Assembly: GCA_964567785.1 (NCBI GenBank)
Contig: CAZMOK010000111.1
Location: 1 to 6,527 of the forward strand
Reading direction: 5' to 3'
Source: CAZMOK01 sp964567785
GTDB lineage: Bacteria > Bacteroidota > Bacteroidia > Bacteroidales > JAGOPY01
Length of the DNA stretch: 6,527 bases
Shown: positions 1-6,472 of the stretch, piece by piece
Layout of the letters: every line of letters begins with the position of its first letter
Numbering within the stretch: position 1 is the stretch's first letter
Translations under genes and position numbers: made by a program
The notes under the pieces: model-generated
Databases searched by the model: none
Told to the model about the DNA's origin: nothing
Seen by the model: the letters and a program-made list of their open reading frames with translations, nothing else

Positions 1-3
1 AAA

Positions 4-2013
4 ATGAAACTATTCAAAAAAATACTGGTAGCAAACCGCGGGGAGATAGCGGTAAGGGTGATCCGGTCGGCCAGGAAGCTTGGGATCCAGACCGTTGCAA
101 TATACTCCCCCGCCGACGCCCATGCCCTGCACGTGAAAATGGCCGACGAGGCCTACAGCCTGCACAGCGACGACCTTTCGATGAGCTACCTCGACATCGA
201 GAAGATCATCTCAATAGCCAGATCATCGGGCAGCGAGGCGATACACCCCGGCTACGGCTTTCTGTCGGAGAACGCCGGTTTTGTAAAGGCCTGCGACGAA
301 GCGGGCATCGTTTTCATCGGTCCGGGCGCCGAGGCCATCCGCCTGATGGGCAACAAGATCGAATCGAGGGCCTTTGTCAGGAAATCGGGAATCCCCATGA
401 CCGAAGGCATTACCGGCGACCCCGAAACGCTGCTGAAAAGGGCCGGCGAGATCAAACTGCCCATACTCGTCAAGGCCGCCGCAGGAGGTGGCGGGAAGGG
501 CATGCGGATAGTCCACAGCATGGACGAACTCCCGCAGGTGCTCGAGACAACCACCCGGGAGGCTGCCTCCTATTTCGGCGACGGGACGGTGTACATAGAA
601 AAGTATATCGAAGAACCACGCCATATAGAGGTGCAGGTGCTCGGCGACAATCACGGCAATGCCATCCACCTCTTTGAAAGGGAATGTTCCATCCAGCGCC
701 GCTACCAGAAGATCATCGAAGAATCGCCCTCCCCCACCCTCACACCCGAAGTGCGTGAAAAAATGGGCACTGCCGCCGTCAAGATCGCACAGGACATAGG
801 CTACAGCAGCGCAGGGACAGTGGAGTTCCTGGTCGACAAAGACCTGAACTTCTACTTCCTCGAAATGAACACCCGGATCCAGGTGGAACACCCTGTTACG
901 GAGATGGTGACCAACGTCGACCTGGTCAGGGAACAGATCCTGATAGCTTCGGGCAAGGAGCTCGAAATCAGCCAGGAAGAGCTCAGGCAGAACGGCCATG
1001 CCATCGAATGCCGTATCTATGCCGAAGACCCCGAGAACCAGTTCCTCCCCTCACCCGGTACCATGACCTTTTACAAGGAACCCGTGGGGACGGATATCCG
1101 GCTCGATACGGGGATTGAAAAAGCCTCGACCATAGAGAGCTTCTATGACCCCATGATCAGCAAGCTGATCGTCTGGGGAAAGGACCGCGACATTGCCCGG
1201 GAAAAGATGCTCATGGCCCTTGAGGGTTACATCATCCACGGGATAAAGACCAACATCACCTACCTGAAGCACCTGCTCAGGAACGACGATTACATAGAGA
1301 ACAAGATCTCAACAAGGTACTGCGACGATCATACCGGCAGCATAGTGGAAGAGATCCATGCAGCCAGGAAGAGCTTCCCCGCCCACCTGCCTGTCATGGC
1401 CTGCTACATTTACGATTTCAATAAATGGAAACTGACCGAACAAACCAACGGCTCGGGCGTTTGGAAGATGATAGGGTACTGGAGGGAAGTGATGGAACTC
1501 GAGATCGATCTCGACGGAGAAACCCATAATCCTTTTATTGAAAGGATAGCCGGAAAAGAGTACACTTTCCTCTTTGAAGGTGAAAAGATCGGCGCTACGC
1601 TCAAGGAGATCAGTAACGGATACGTGCAGATAGTGATAAACGACCAGGCTTATGCTTTCTACATCTCCGACGACGGTATGGGGTCCACTTTTGTTTCGCA
1701 TGGCGGATATGTGTATGAGCTGAAAAGGCACGACATCCTCGCCAGCCACGAAGAGATCCTCGGCAGTTTCGACGCCAAGGGCGGAGATTTCAGTAAGATC
1801 ATCTCTCCCATGCCCGGGAAGGTCATCAAGATCCATTTTGAGGAGGGCGCCGAGGTGAAAAAGGGCGAAACACTGGTCATTGTGGAAGCCATGAAGATGG
1901 AAAACTATATCGCCTCCCCTGTCGACGGGATAATTGAAAAGATAAACGTTAAACCGGGTGACAAGGTCGACGGAAACACGAACCTGCTCACCCTCAGTAA
2001 AAAACAGGATTAA
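4..2013 (+). CDS. Acyl-CoA carboxylase alpha subunit (biotin carboxylase plus biotin carrier domain), probably methylcrotonyl-CoA or propionyl-CoA type
   Basis: This 669-aa protein is the biotin-bearing alpha subunit of a two-subunit acyl-CoA carboxylase. It carboxylates its own biotin with ATP and bicarbonate, and a separate beta subunit passes the carboxyl group to an acyl-CoA. The biotin carboxylase domain spans about residues 1-445: KILVANRGEIAVRVIR at the N-terminus, HPGYGFLSEN at 81-90, the ATP-grasp glycine loop GGGGKG at 161-166, and the active-site stretch EMNTRIQVEHPVTE at 287-300, with R291 the expected catalytic arginine. Residues about 460-590 are a divergent linker, probably the subunit-contact (BT) domain. 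Residues about 598-666 are a biotinyl domain with EAMKM at 628-632, so K631 should carry biotin. Length is normal for MCC/PCC alpha chains. The ATG follows AAA at the window edge, so the leader is not visible. The acyl-CoA dehydrogenase and acetoacetyl-CoA synthetase downstream favour methylcrotonyl-CoA as substrate, but sequence alone does not exclude propionyl- or acetyl-CoA. Confidence 0.93.
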   Translation: MKLFKKILVANRGEIAVRVIRSARKLGIQTVAIYSPADAHALHVKMADEAYSLHSDDLSMSYLDIEKIISIARSSGSEAIHPGYGFLSENAGFVKACDEAGIVFIGPGAEAIRLMGNKIESRAFVRKSGIPMTEGITGDPETLLKRAGEIKLPILVKAAAGGGGKGMRIVHSMDELPQVLETTTREAASYFGDGTVYIEKYIEEPRHIEVQVLGDNHGNAIHLFERECSIQRRYQKIIEESPSPTLTPEVREKMGTAAVKIAQDIGYSSAGTVEFLVDKDLNFYFLEMNTRIQVEHPVTEMVTNVDLVREQILIASGKELEISQEELRQNGHAIECRIYAEDPENQFLPSPGTMTFYKEPVGTDIRLDTGIEKASTIESFYDPMISKLIVWGKDRDIAREKMLMALEGYIIHGIKTNITYLKHLLRNDDYIENKISTRYCDDHTGSIVEEIHAARKSFPAHLPVMACYIYDFNKWKLTEQTNGSGVWKMIGYWREVMELEIDLDGETHNPFIERIAGKEYTFLFEGEKIGATLKEISNGYVQIVINDQAYAFYISDDGMGSTFVSHGGYVYELKRHDILASHEEILGSFDAKGGDFSKIISPMPGKVIKIHFEEGAEVKKGETLVIVEAMKMENYIASPVDGIIEKINVKPGDKVDGNTNLLTLSKKQD

Positions 2014-2030
2014 CTAAAAAAATTGAATGC

Positions 2031-3182
2031 ATGGACTTTGAACTGACAGAAGAACAGCAAATGATCCGTGAAACCGTGCGCGATTTCGCAGAGCGCGAAA
2101 TACGGCCGGTGGCAAAGGAGCTGGATGAAAAAGCGGAATTCTCACTCGACCTCACCAAAAAAATGGGCGAACTGGGCTTGTTCGGGATGACCCTGCCGGA
2201 AAAGTACGGCGGGCAGGACCTGGATACTATCTCCTACATCATCGCAGTGGAAGAGCTGGCCCGCGTGGATGGATCGCAAGCAGCTACGCTTGCGGCGCAT
2301 AATTCGCTGGGAACGGGGCCTCTCTATTATTACGGCACCGAAGCCCAGAAAGAGAAATACCTGCCCCCGCTCACAACAGGCGAAGCGCTATGGGGATTCG
2401 GCCTCACCGAGCCGGATGCGGGAAGTGACTCAAGGGGTACCAAGACAAAGTCGAAGCTTGAGGACGGGAAATGGACCATAAACGGGTCAAAGATCTTTAT
2501 CACGAACGGATCGAGCGATATTTCCGTAGGCTCCACCGTACAGACCGTAACCGGTGAAGTGGGCGGCAAAAAGGAATTTACCTGCCTCATAGTTGAGAAA
2601 GACACGCCCGGGTTCAAGCGCATGCCAATGCACGGCAAAATGATGTGGCGTGCCTCAGACACGGCACAGCTCTTCTTCGAAGACTGCGAAGTGCCCGAAG
2701 AAAACCTGCTGGGTAAGGTGGGCGAAGGCTCGCACATAATGCTCAGCACCCTCGACAACGGCAGGCTCTCGATAGCGGCCATGGGACTGGGATGTGCACA
2801 GGGGGCCTATGAACTGGCCATGCAATATGGAAAAGAGCGCAAGCAGTTCGGCAAGCCCGTGATCCAGTTCCAGGTGAATGCCTTCAAGATGGCCGATATG
2901 GCCCTGAAGATCGAGCTGGGCAGGAACCTGCTGTACAAGGCCTGCTGGCTGAAGGATGCCGGAAAACCTTTCGCAAAGGAATCGGCCATGGCCAAACTCT
3001 ACTGTTCTGAGATAGCCAGGGAAGTTACCGATGAAGCCGTGCAGATACACGGCGGCTACGGCCTGATGAAAGATTACGACATCGAGCGCTTCTACCGCGA
3101 CCAGCGCCTTCTGCAGATCGGCGAAGGCACCTCCGAGATACAGCGGCTGGTGATCTCCAGGTATATTGGTTGCTACGAATAG
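2031..3182 (+). CDS. Acyl-CoA dehydrogenase (FAD-dependent, short- or branched-chain type)
   Basis: This 383-aa cytoplasmic flavoenzyme is expected to oxidise an acyl-CoA to the trans-2-enoyl-CoA, passing electrons to electron-transfer flavoprotein. It has the full family architecture: an N-terminal helical domain (about 1-115), a beta domain with the FAD-binding signature LTEPDAGSD at 125-133, and a C-terminal helical domain with KERKQFG at 268-274 and the second family signature starting QIHGGYGLMKDYD at 338-350. The catalytic base should be E365 in IGEGTSEIQR, the position used by medium- and short-chain enzymes. The position that holds the base in isovaleryl-CoA dehydrogenase (LER in that family) appears to be G244 in LDNGR. 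The start lies 17 nt after the carboxylase stop, in an A-rich leader without a Shine-Dalgarno, which points to co-transcription. Butyryl-CoA, 2-methylbutyryl-CoA or isobutyryl-CoA are likely substrates; the context also suggests isovaleryl-CoA. Confidence 0.93.
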   Translation: MDFELTEEQQMIRETVRDFAEREIRPVAKELDEKAEFSLDLTKKMGELGLFGMTLPEKYGGQDLDTISYIIAVEELARVDGSQAATLAAHNSLGTGPLYYYGTEAQKEKYLPPLTTGEALWGFGLTEPDAGSDSRGTKTKSKLEDGKWTINGSKIFITNGSSDISVGSTVQTVTGEVGGKKEFTCLIVEKDTPGFKRMPMHGKMMWRASDTAQLFFEDCEVPEENLLGKVGEGSHIMLSTLDNGRLSIAAMGLGCAQGAYELAMQYGKERKQFGKPVIQFQVNAFKMADMALKIELGRNLLYKACWLKDAGKPFAKESAMAKLYCSEIAREVTDEAVQIHGGYGLMKDYDIERFYRDQRLLQIGEGTSEIQRLVISRYIGCYE

Positions 3183-3211
3183 TTGAACCCGAAATACAAA
3201 ACTCTTTTCTT

Positions 3212-5152
3212 ATGCAGTACAAGATCCTCTGGGAACCCTCCGAAGAGCTGAAAAACAATTCAGGGATGAAAAAATTCCTGGATTTTGCCAATAAACGCTT
3301 CGGCAAGAAGATCAACGATTACGGTGACCTCTTCGAATGGAGCGTAAGCGATCCCGGCGGTTTCTGGGGAAGCTTCTGGGACTTTTCGGATATCATCCAC
3401 TCAAAACCCTACGAACAGGTGGTGGACGATCCGAAGAAGATGCCCGGGGCGAAATGGTTCGAAGGCACCGGGATGAACTTTGCCGAAAACCTCCTCCGCA
3501 GGCGCGACGACCACCCGGCCATCATCTTCAGGGGAGAGACCGGCATCAGCAAGACCTATACTTTCAATGAAGTGTACAAAACAGCCCAGGGCATAGCCGA
3601 AGGGCTGAAGAAGCTGGGAGTGAAGAAAGGCGACAGGGTTGCGGCATTCATGCCCAACCTGCCCGAAACGGTGATCGCCATGCTGGCTACCTCTTCCATA
3701 GGGGCCATCTGGTCGTCCACCTCGCCCGACTTCGGCGTGAAAGGTGTGCTCGACCGTTTTTCACAAATCAAGCCCAAGGTGATCTTTTCGGTCGACGGGT
3801 ATTTCTATAACGGCAAGCAGTTCGATTCACAGGCGAAGTTAAGGGACATCCTTCACGAACTCCCCACCGTTGAGAAGGTGGTCATGACCGATTATGCCGG
3901 CACCCTCGACCTCGCCTCCATAGAGAACTCGATGAAATGGGACGACCTGAAGGGGCCTGCGGAAGGGGAGATGGAATTTGAGCAACTGCCCTTCGATCAC
4001 CCGTTGTACATCATGTACTCCTCAGGCACAACTGGCCTGCCGAAAAGCATTGTCCACTCACAGGGCGGCACGCTCATCCAGCACCTCAAAGAGCTGATGC
4101 TGCACAGTGACGTAAAGAAAGACGACCGTGTTTTCTATTTCACCACCTGCGGATGGATGATGTGGAACTGGTTCGTGAGCAGCCTGGCACTGGGCGCAAC
4201 CATCGTCTGCTTCGACGGGAACCCTTTCCACCCTTCACCGGAAGCTTTGCTCGAAATGGCCGATGAACTGGGGATAACCCTTTTCGGCACCAGCGCCAAG
4301 TACATCGCTTCCCTGGAAGATGCAGGCGTTGTCCCGTCGAAGGTCTCGGAATTCCCGGAACTGCGGACCATTACTTCTACAGGATCGCCCCTTTCGAACG
4401 AGAGTTTTGAATATGTTTATGACAAATGGAAAAAAGACGTGCAGCTCTCCTCCATTGCCGGCGGGACCGATATCGTCTCCTGTTTTATGCTGGGCAATCC
4501 CCTGCTTCCCGTGTACCGGGGCGAGATCCAGTGCCGCGGGCTGGGGATGGACGTTGACTGCTTTGACGACGACGGCAATCCCGTGGTTGAACAGCAGGGA
4601 GAACTAGTGTGTAAGACAGCTTTCCCGTCGATGCCCATCTATTTCTGGAACGACCCCGACGGGGAGAAATACCGGAGTGCCTACTTCAATGTCTACCCCG
4701 GCGTTTGGCACCACGGCGACTACATCTACATCACCCCTCACGGCGGCATCATCATGTACGGAAGGTCGGATGCCACCCTGAACCCCGGCGGTGTGCGCAT
4801 CGGCACTGCCGAAATATACAACGTGGTGGAGAACATGGACGAGATCGATGATTCAGTGATAGTAGGAAGGAAGGTGGAAGAAGACGAGCAGGTGGTGCTG
4901 TTCGTAAAGCTGAAACCCGGCAGCGAACTCACCGAAGAGCTCATCAAAAAAATAAAGACAAACATCCGGTCAAACTGCAGTCCGCGCCACGTACCTGCCA
5001 TCATCAAAGAATGCCCCGACGTGCCCTACACCCTTAACGGGAAAAAGGTGGAGGTCGCCGTGAAAAAGCTCATCCACGGCCAGGAAGTGAAGAACAGGGA
5101 CGCGCTGAGGAACCCGGAGAGCCTGGATTATTTTAAGGGGGTTGAGCTATAG
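3212..5152 (+). CDS. Acetoacetyl-CoA synthetase (acetoacetate--CoA ligase)
   Basis: This 646-aa adenylate-forming enzyme activates acetoacetate with ATP and CoA to acetoacetyl-CoA, which thiolase can split into two acetyl-CoA. The N-terminus (ILWEPSEELKNNS, residues 5-17) and the block GMNFAENLL at 87-95 match the acetoacetyl-CoA synthetase/acetyl-CoA synthetase N-terminal region. The AMP-binding P-loop is YSSGTTGLPK at 269-278. TTCGWMMWNW at 311-320 is characteristic of this subfamily. The hinge region with GRSDATLNPGGVRIG is at 517-531, and the C-terminal catalytic lysine is probably K611 in TLNGKK. I chose the ATG at 3212: an upstream TTG in the same frame (3170) would overlap the dehydrogenase gene and add 14 unconserved-looking residues. 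The gap after the dehydrogenase stop is 29 nt, consistent with one operon. The enzyme makes sense after a pathway that releases free acetoacetate, such as leucine or ketone-body degradation. Confidence 0.93.
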   Translation: MQYKILWEPSEELKNNSGMKKFLDFANKRFGKKINDYGDLFEWSVSDPGGFWGSFWDFSDIIHSKPYEQVVDDPKKMPGAKWFEGTGMNFAENLLRRRDDHPAIIFRGETGISKTYTFNEVYKTAQGIAEGLKKLGVKKGDRVAAFMPNLPETVIAMLATSSIGAIWSSTSPDFGVKGVLDRFSQIKPKVIFSVDGYFYNGKQFDSQAKLRDILHELPTVEKVVMTDYAGTLDLASIENSMKWDDLKGPAEGEMEFEQLPFDHPLYIMYSSGTTGLPKSIVHSQGGTLIQHLKELMLHSDVKKDDRVFYFTTCGWMMWNWFVSSLALGATIVCFDGNPFHPSPEALLEMADELGITLFGTSAKYIASLEDAGVVPSKVSEFPELRTITSTGSPLSNESFEYVYDKWKKDVQLSSIAGGTDIVSCFMLGNPLLPVYRGEIQCRGLGMDVDCFDDDGNPVVEQQGELVCKTAFPSMPIYFWNDPDGEKYRSAYFNVYPGVWHHGDYIYITPHGGIIMYGRSDATLNPGGVRIGTAEIYNVVENMDEIDDSVIVGRKVEEDEQVVLFVKLKPGSELTEELIKKIKTNIRSNCSPRHVPAIIKECPDVPYTLNGKKVEVAVKKLIHGQEVKNRDALRNPESLDYFKGVEL

Positions 5153-5159
5153 TGGAAAA

Positions 5160-5208
5160 AGTTCATGGACCATGGACACATGGGCGCATGTACCGCTTAT
5201 CATGTACC
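5160..5208. repeat. Left inverted arm of the cassette
   Basis: Position i in this arm pairs with position 10849-i in the right arm, without gaps. In the outer 33 bp (5160-5192) 31 positions are complementary: 5171 faces 5678 as C/C, and 5184 faces 5665 as G/T, which would be a G-U wobble in RNA. The inner 16 bp match at 10, including the block CATGTACC (5201-5208). The arm is built from degenerate CATGGAC/CATGTACC units, with CATG at 5164, 5171, 5179, 5187, 5201 and 5209. CATGGG (5179-5184) and CCCATG (5207-5212) could also form a local hairpin, but there is no T-tract for a classical terminator. The last codons and the TGA stop of the enclosed gene lie in the inner end. Confidence 0.85.
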
Positions 5209-5565
5209 CATGCTCTTTCTAGTTGATTGAATTGTTTTAAAGAAAATTGCAAGAAGTTGATCGCATTCAACTAGTAACTTTGTGAATTGCTGTTTATCTG
5301 CATTAGGATTTAATCCTTTAATTATATTGAGATTGATATAAGTTTCCCTGAGCTCTTTCATAACAATACTTATCTTATGGATAAAGTCTTTCTTTGATTC
5401 GGCGCTCTGTGCTTCTCCATAGTTGAGAGCTGAAGATGTTGAAGAGCGAATCGCTTGATCGTTTAGATGAAGAATGGCCCTATTCTTATTGTTTTGAACT
5501 ACATAATCTGATACCAGAACTGTAAAATTAATTAGCCTGGTTTCCAATTCTTTTTTAGTCATCAT
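5200..5565 (-). CDS. Four helix bundle protein, S23 / 23S rRNA intervening-sequence family
   Basis: This 121-aa protein looks all-alpha with four helices. It matches the S23/intervening-sequence family through the pattern LETRLINFTVLV near the N-terminus, QAIRSSTSSALNYGEAQSAE at 37-56, KKDFIHKISIVMKELRETY at 58-76, and a closing helix LLVECDQLLAIFFKTI at 97-112. Family members are about 115-130 aa, so it is full length. Tandem ATG codons at 5565 and 5562 are both possible starts. The frame stays open back to a TTG at 5640, but those 25 extra residues look non-family, so I use the ATG. The family is encoded in 23S rRNA intervening sequences and resembles the Avd protein of diversity-generating retroelements; its biochemical role is not established, though RNA or nucleic-acid binding is often suggested. 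No Bacteroidota-type -7 box is visible just upstream. The gene shares its strand with the 210-aa gene and starts 122 nt after that gene's stop, so read-through could express it. AT-rich composition suggests a separate origin from its neighbours. Confidence 0.85.
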   Translation of the reverse strand: MMTKKELETRLINFTVLVSDYVVQNNKNRAILHLNDQAIRSSTSSALNYGEAQSAESKKDFIHKISIVMKELRETYINLNIIKGLNPNADKQQFTKLLVECDQLLAIFFKTIQSTRKSMGT

Positions 5566-5640
5566 AGCTTTTTTGGGAATTAATCGGAGAATAACCCTAA
5601 AATGACTGTAAAGAAGTGAAATATTTTTAAAAAGTGACAA

Positions 5641-5689
5641 GGTACATGGTCCAAGTTACATGCGTCCATGTGTCCATCGTCCATGAACT
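5641..5689. repeat. Right inverted arm of the cassette
   Basis: Reverse-complement partner of the left arm, 41 of 49 positions matching. Read on the minus strand it shows the same CATGGAC-type units, one of them decayed to GATGGAC (5678 is the changed base). Its outer edge overlaps the stop codon of the neighbouring minus-strand gene at 5688-5690. Its inner edge touches the in-frame TTG at 5640. Confidence 0.85.
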
Positions 5690-6320
5690 AGTCCCCAAAC
5701 CTCGCCTCTCCCTCCTCAATCACCGGGATATGGTCAAGTTCTTCCTTGAAGGCCAGCCAGTCGATGATCTTTAAAGCAAGCTCGGGGGTGAGCTTATCCA
5801 TGTCGTAATAATAGATCTGGTGGAACTTGTCACTATCGATGCCTGAAGGTTTGTTGCTTGTATTCTTGCTCTCGGCATCGGAAATAATCTGGCCGTCGCG
5901 CCTTTTTTTCTCCAGGAACTCCTCACGAATCTCCACCTCCGCCTTGTCCATCAGCTTTGCCACATTGAAGTAAATGATCCTGACGTGTTTGTATTTCACA
6001 TTCTTGAGTGGGTTCAGAAATCCTTTGAACTCCATTTTCTGATGGCGGCGGCTGCTTGAGAAGAAATGAAGCTTGTTGTCGAGCTTCGATTTTTTTTCCT
6101 GTGATTTCAGTTTGTTGAACTCTTCCCTGTATTCCATCGGAAGGCTGTTCACCCTCTCCACAAGCTCATCAAGCTTGGTAATGAAAGCATCGTATATCTC
6201 TTTGTTCTTCTCGTAATTCTGTTTTATGCGGAAGATCTTGTCCTGTATCCTGGCACTGTCCCTGGCCGACCGATGCTTCCTGCTTTCATGTCTTTCTATG
6301 TCTTCTAACCAGTGGCCCAC
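5688..6320 (-). CDS. Hypothetical protein, charged and helix-rich (210 aa)
   Basis: I do not recognise this family. The protein is intact, soluble-looking and highly charged, with no signal peptide or membrane segment. Residues about 1-80 are rich in K, E, R and Q with heptad-like hydrophobics (IQDKIFRIKQNYEKNKEIYD, then FITKLDELVERVNSL), suggesting a long helix or coiled coil. A basic stretch follows (SSSRRHQKMEFKGF, about 88-101), then a beta/alpha-looking segment (KHVRIIYFNVAKLMDKAEVEI, in two parts, 111-131). After a low-complexity linker (147-163) comes a compact C-terminal segment with YYYDMDKLTPELALKIIDWL around 170-189 and an acidic tail. The start appears to be GTG at 6320: an in-frame TAA lies five codons upstream and no ATG is available before residue 62. 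Codon composition is GC-richer than the enclosed S23 gene and closer to the metabolic genes. It converges on the acetoacetyl-CoA synthetase gene. Function unknown. Confidence 0.72.
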   Translation of the reverse strand: MGHWLEDIERHESRKHRSARDSARIQDKIFRIKQNYEKNKEIYDAFITKLDELVERVNSLPMEYREEFNKLKSQEKKSKLDNKLHFFSSSRRHQKMEFKGFLNPLKNVKYKHVRIIYFNVAKLMDKAEVEIREEFLEKKRRDGQIISDAESKNTSNKPSGIDSDKFHQIYYYDMDKLTPELALKIIDWLAFKEELDHIPVIEEGEARFGD

Positions 6321-6347
6321 GGTAATTTGGTTTTATGTTTTACATTG

Positions 6348-6355
6348 CAAAAATA
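6348..6355 (-). promoter_or_regulatory. Candidate Bacteroidota -7 promoter box for the 210-aa gene
   Basis: On the minus strand this reads TATTTTTG, matching the Bacteroidota TAnnTTTG -7 element. It lies 27 nt before the GTG at 6320, which would give a short leader of about 20 nt. No clear -33 TTTG was found at the usual distance, so the call rests on one box. Confidence 0.4.
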
Positions 6356-6362
6356 CTTAATT

Positions 6363-6379
6363 CCAATTAATGTAATTGG
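6363..6379. promoter_or_regulatory. Palindrome CCAATTA-N3-TAATTGG, possible operator
   Basis: A perfect 7-bp inverted repeat with a 3-nt spacer (ATG). It sits 7 nt upstream of the candidate -7 box of the 210-aa gene, where a dimeric regulator could cover the -33 region. AT-rich DNA produces such palindromes by chance fairly easily, so a regulatory role is inference. Confidence 0.35.
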
Positions 6380-6472
6380 TAAATAGTAATTTGAAACCGG
6401 TGAAATGTAAATTGATCTCCTGTCCTGACCCATCTCGTCAACAGAACACGGATAATTCAGAATTAAACTCAA

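Larger units (their letters stand above)
5160..5689 (-). mobile_element. Candidate IVS-like cassette: S23-type four-helix-bundle gene between inverted arms
   Basis: A 530-bp unit between two convergent genes, bounded by inverted arms at 5160-5208 and 5641-5689 and containing a single intact gene for an S23/four-helix-bundle protein. Its interior is AT-rich: by hand count the rows 5221-5280 and 5281-5340 are about 28% and 25% GC, against 55% for 4681-4740 in the neighbouring gene. Intervening sequences of bacterial 23S rRNA have the same plan, complementary ends closing a stem around an S23 ORF. There is no rRNA sequence here, no transposase, no reverse transcriptase and no convincing target duplication. 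The only candidate is TAGT at 5150-5153 and 5689-5692, which is short and off-register. Calling it mobile is inference from the layout and composition; a degenerate or immobile repeat-bounded gene is the alternative. Confidence 0.55.

Noticed and set aside
223..1836. Long minus-strand open frames opposite the carboxylase gene (for example 223-999 and 1309-1836)
   Set aside because: They lie antisense to a well-supported biotin carboxylase gene, their translations show no family motifs, and such shadows are expected opposite GC-rich coding sequence.
3170..3211. TTG start at 3170 for the acetoacetyl-CoA synthetase
   Set aside because: It would overlap the dehydrogenase gene and add 14 residues before a family-like N-terminus; the ATG at 3212 fits better.
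2330..3315. Minus-strand open frames opposite the dehydrogenase and the start of the synthetase
   Set aside because: Low-complexity or Ser/Pro-rich translations with no recognisable motifs; the plus-strand gene explains the sequence fully.
5179..5212. Rho-independent terminator for the synthetase gene formed by CATGGG/CCCATG
   Set aside because: The stem is only 6 bp with a 22-nt loop and no following T-run; the bases are better explained as part of the cassette arm.
5160..5212. CRISPR array, because of the regularly spaced CATG units
   Set aside because: Units are 7-8 bp without unique spacers, and the array is inverted around a gene rather than repeated in one direction.
5160..5689. Diversity-generating retroelement, because the four-helix-bundle protein resembles Avd
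   Set aside because: No reverse transcriptase, template repeat or variable repeat is present in the window, and the motif pattern fits the S23/IVS family.
5160..5689. Classical insertion sequence
   Set aside because: There is no transposase; the only coding sequence is the S23-type protein, and no convincing target-site duplication borders the arms.
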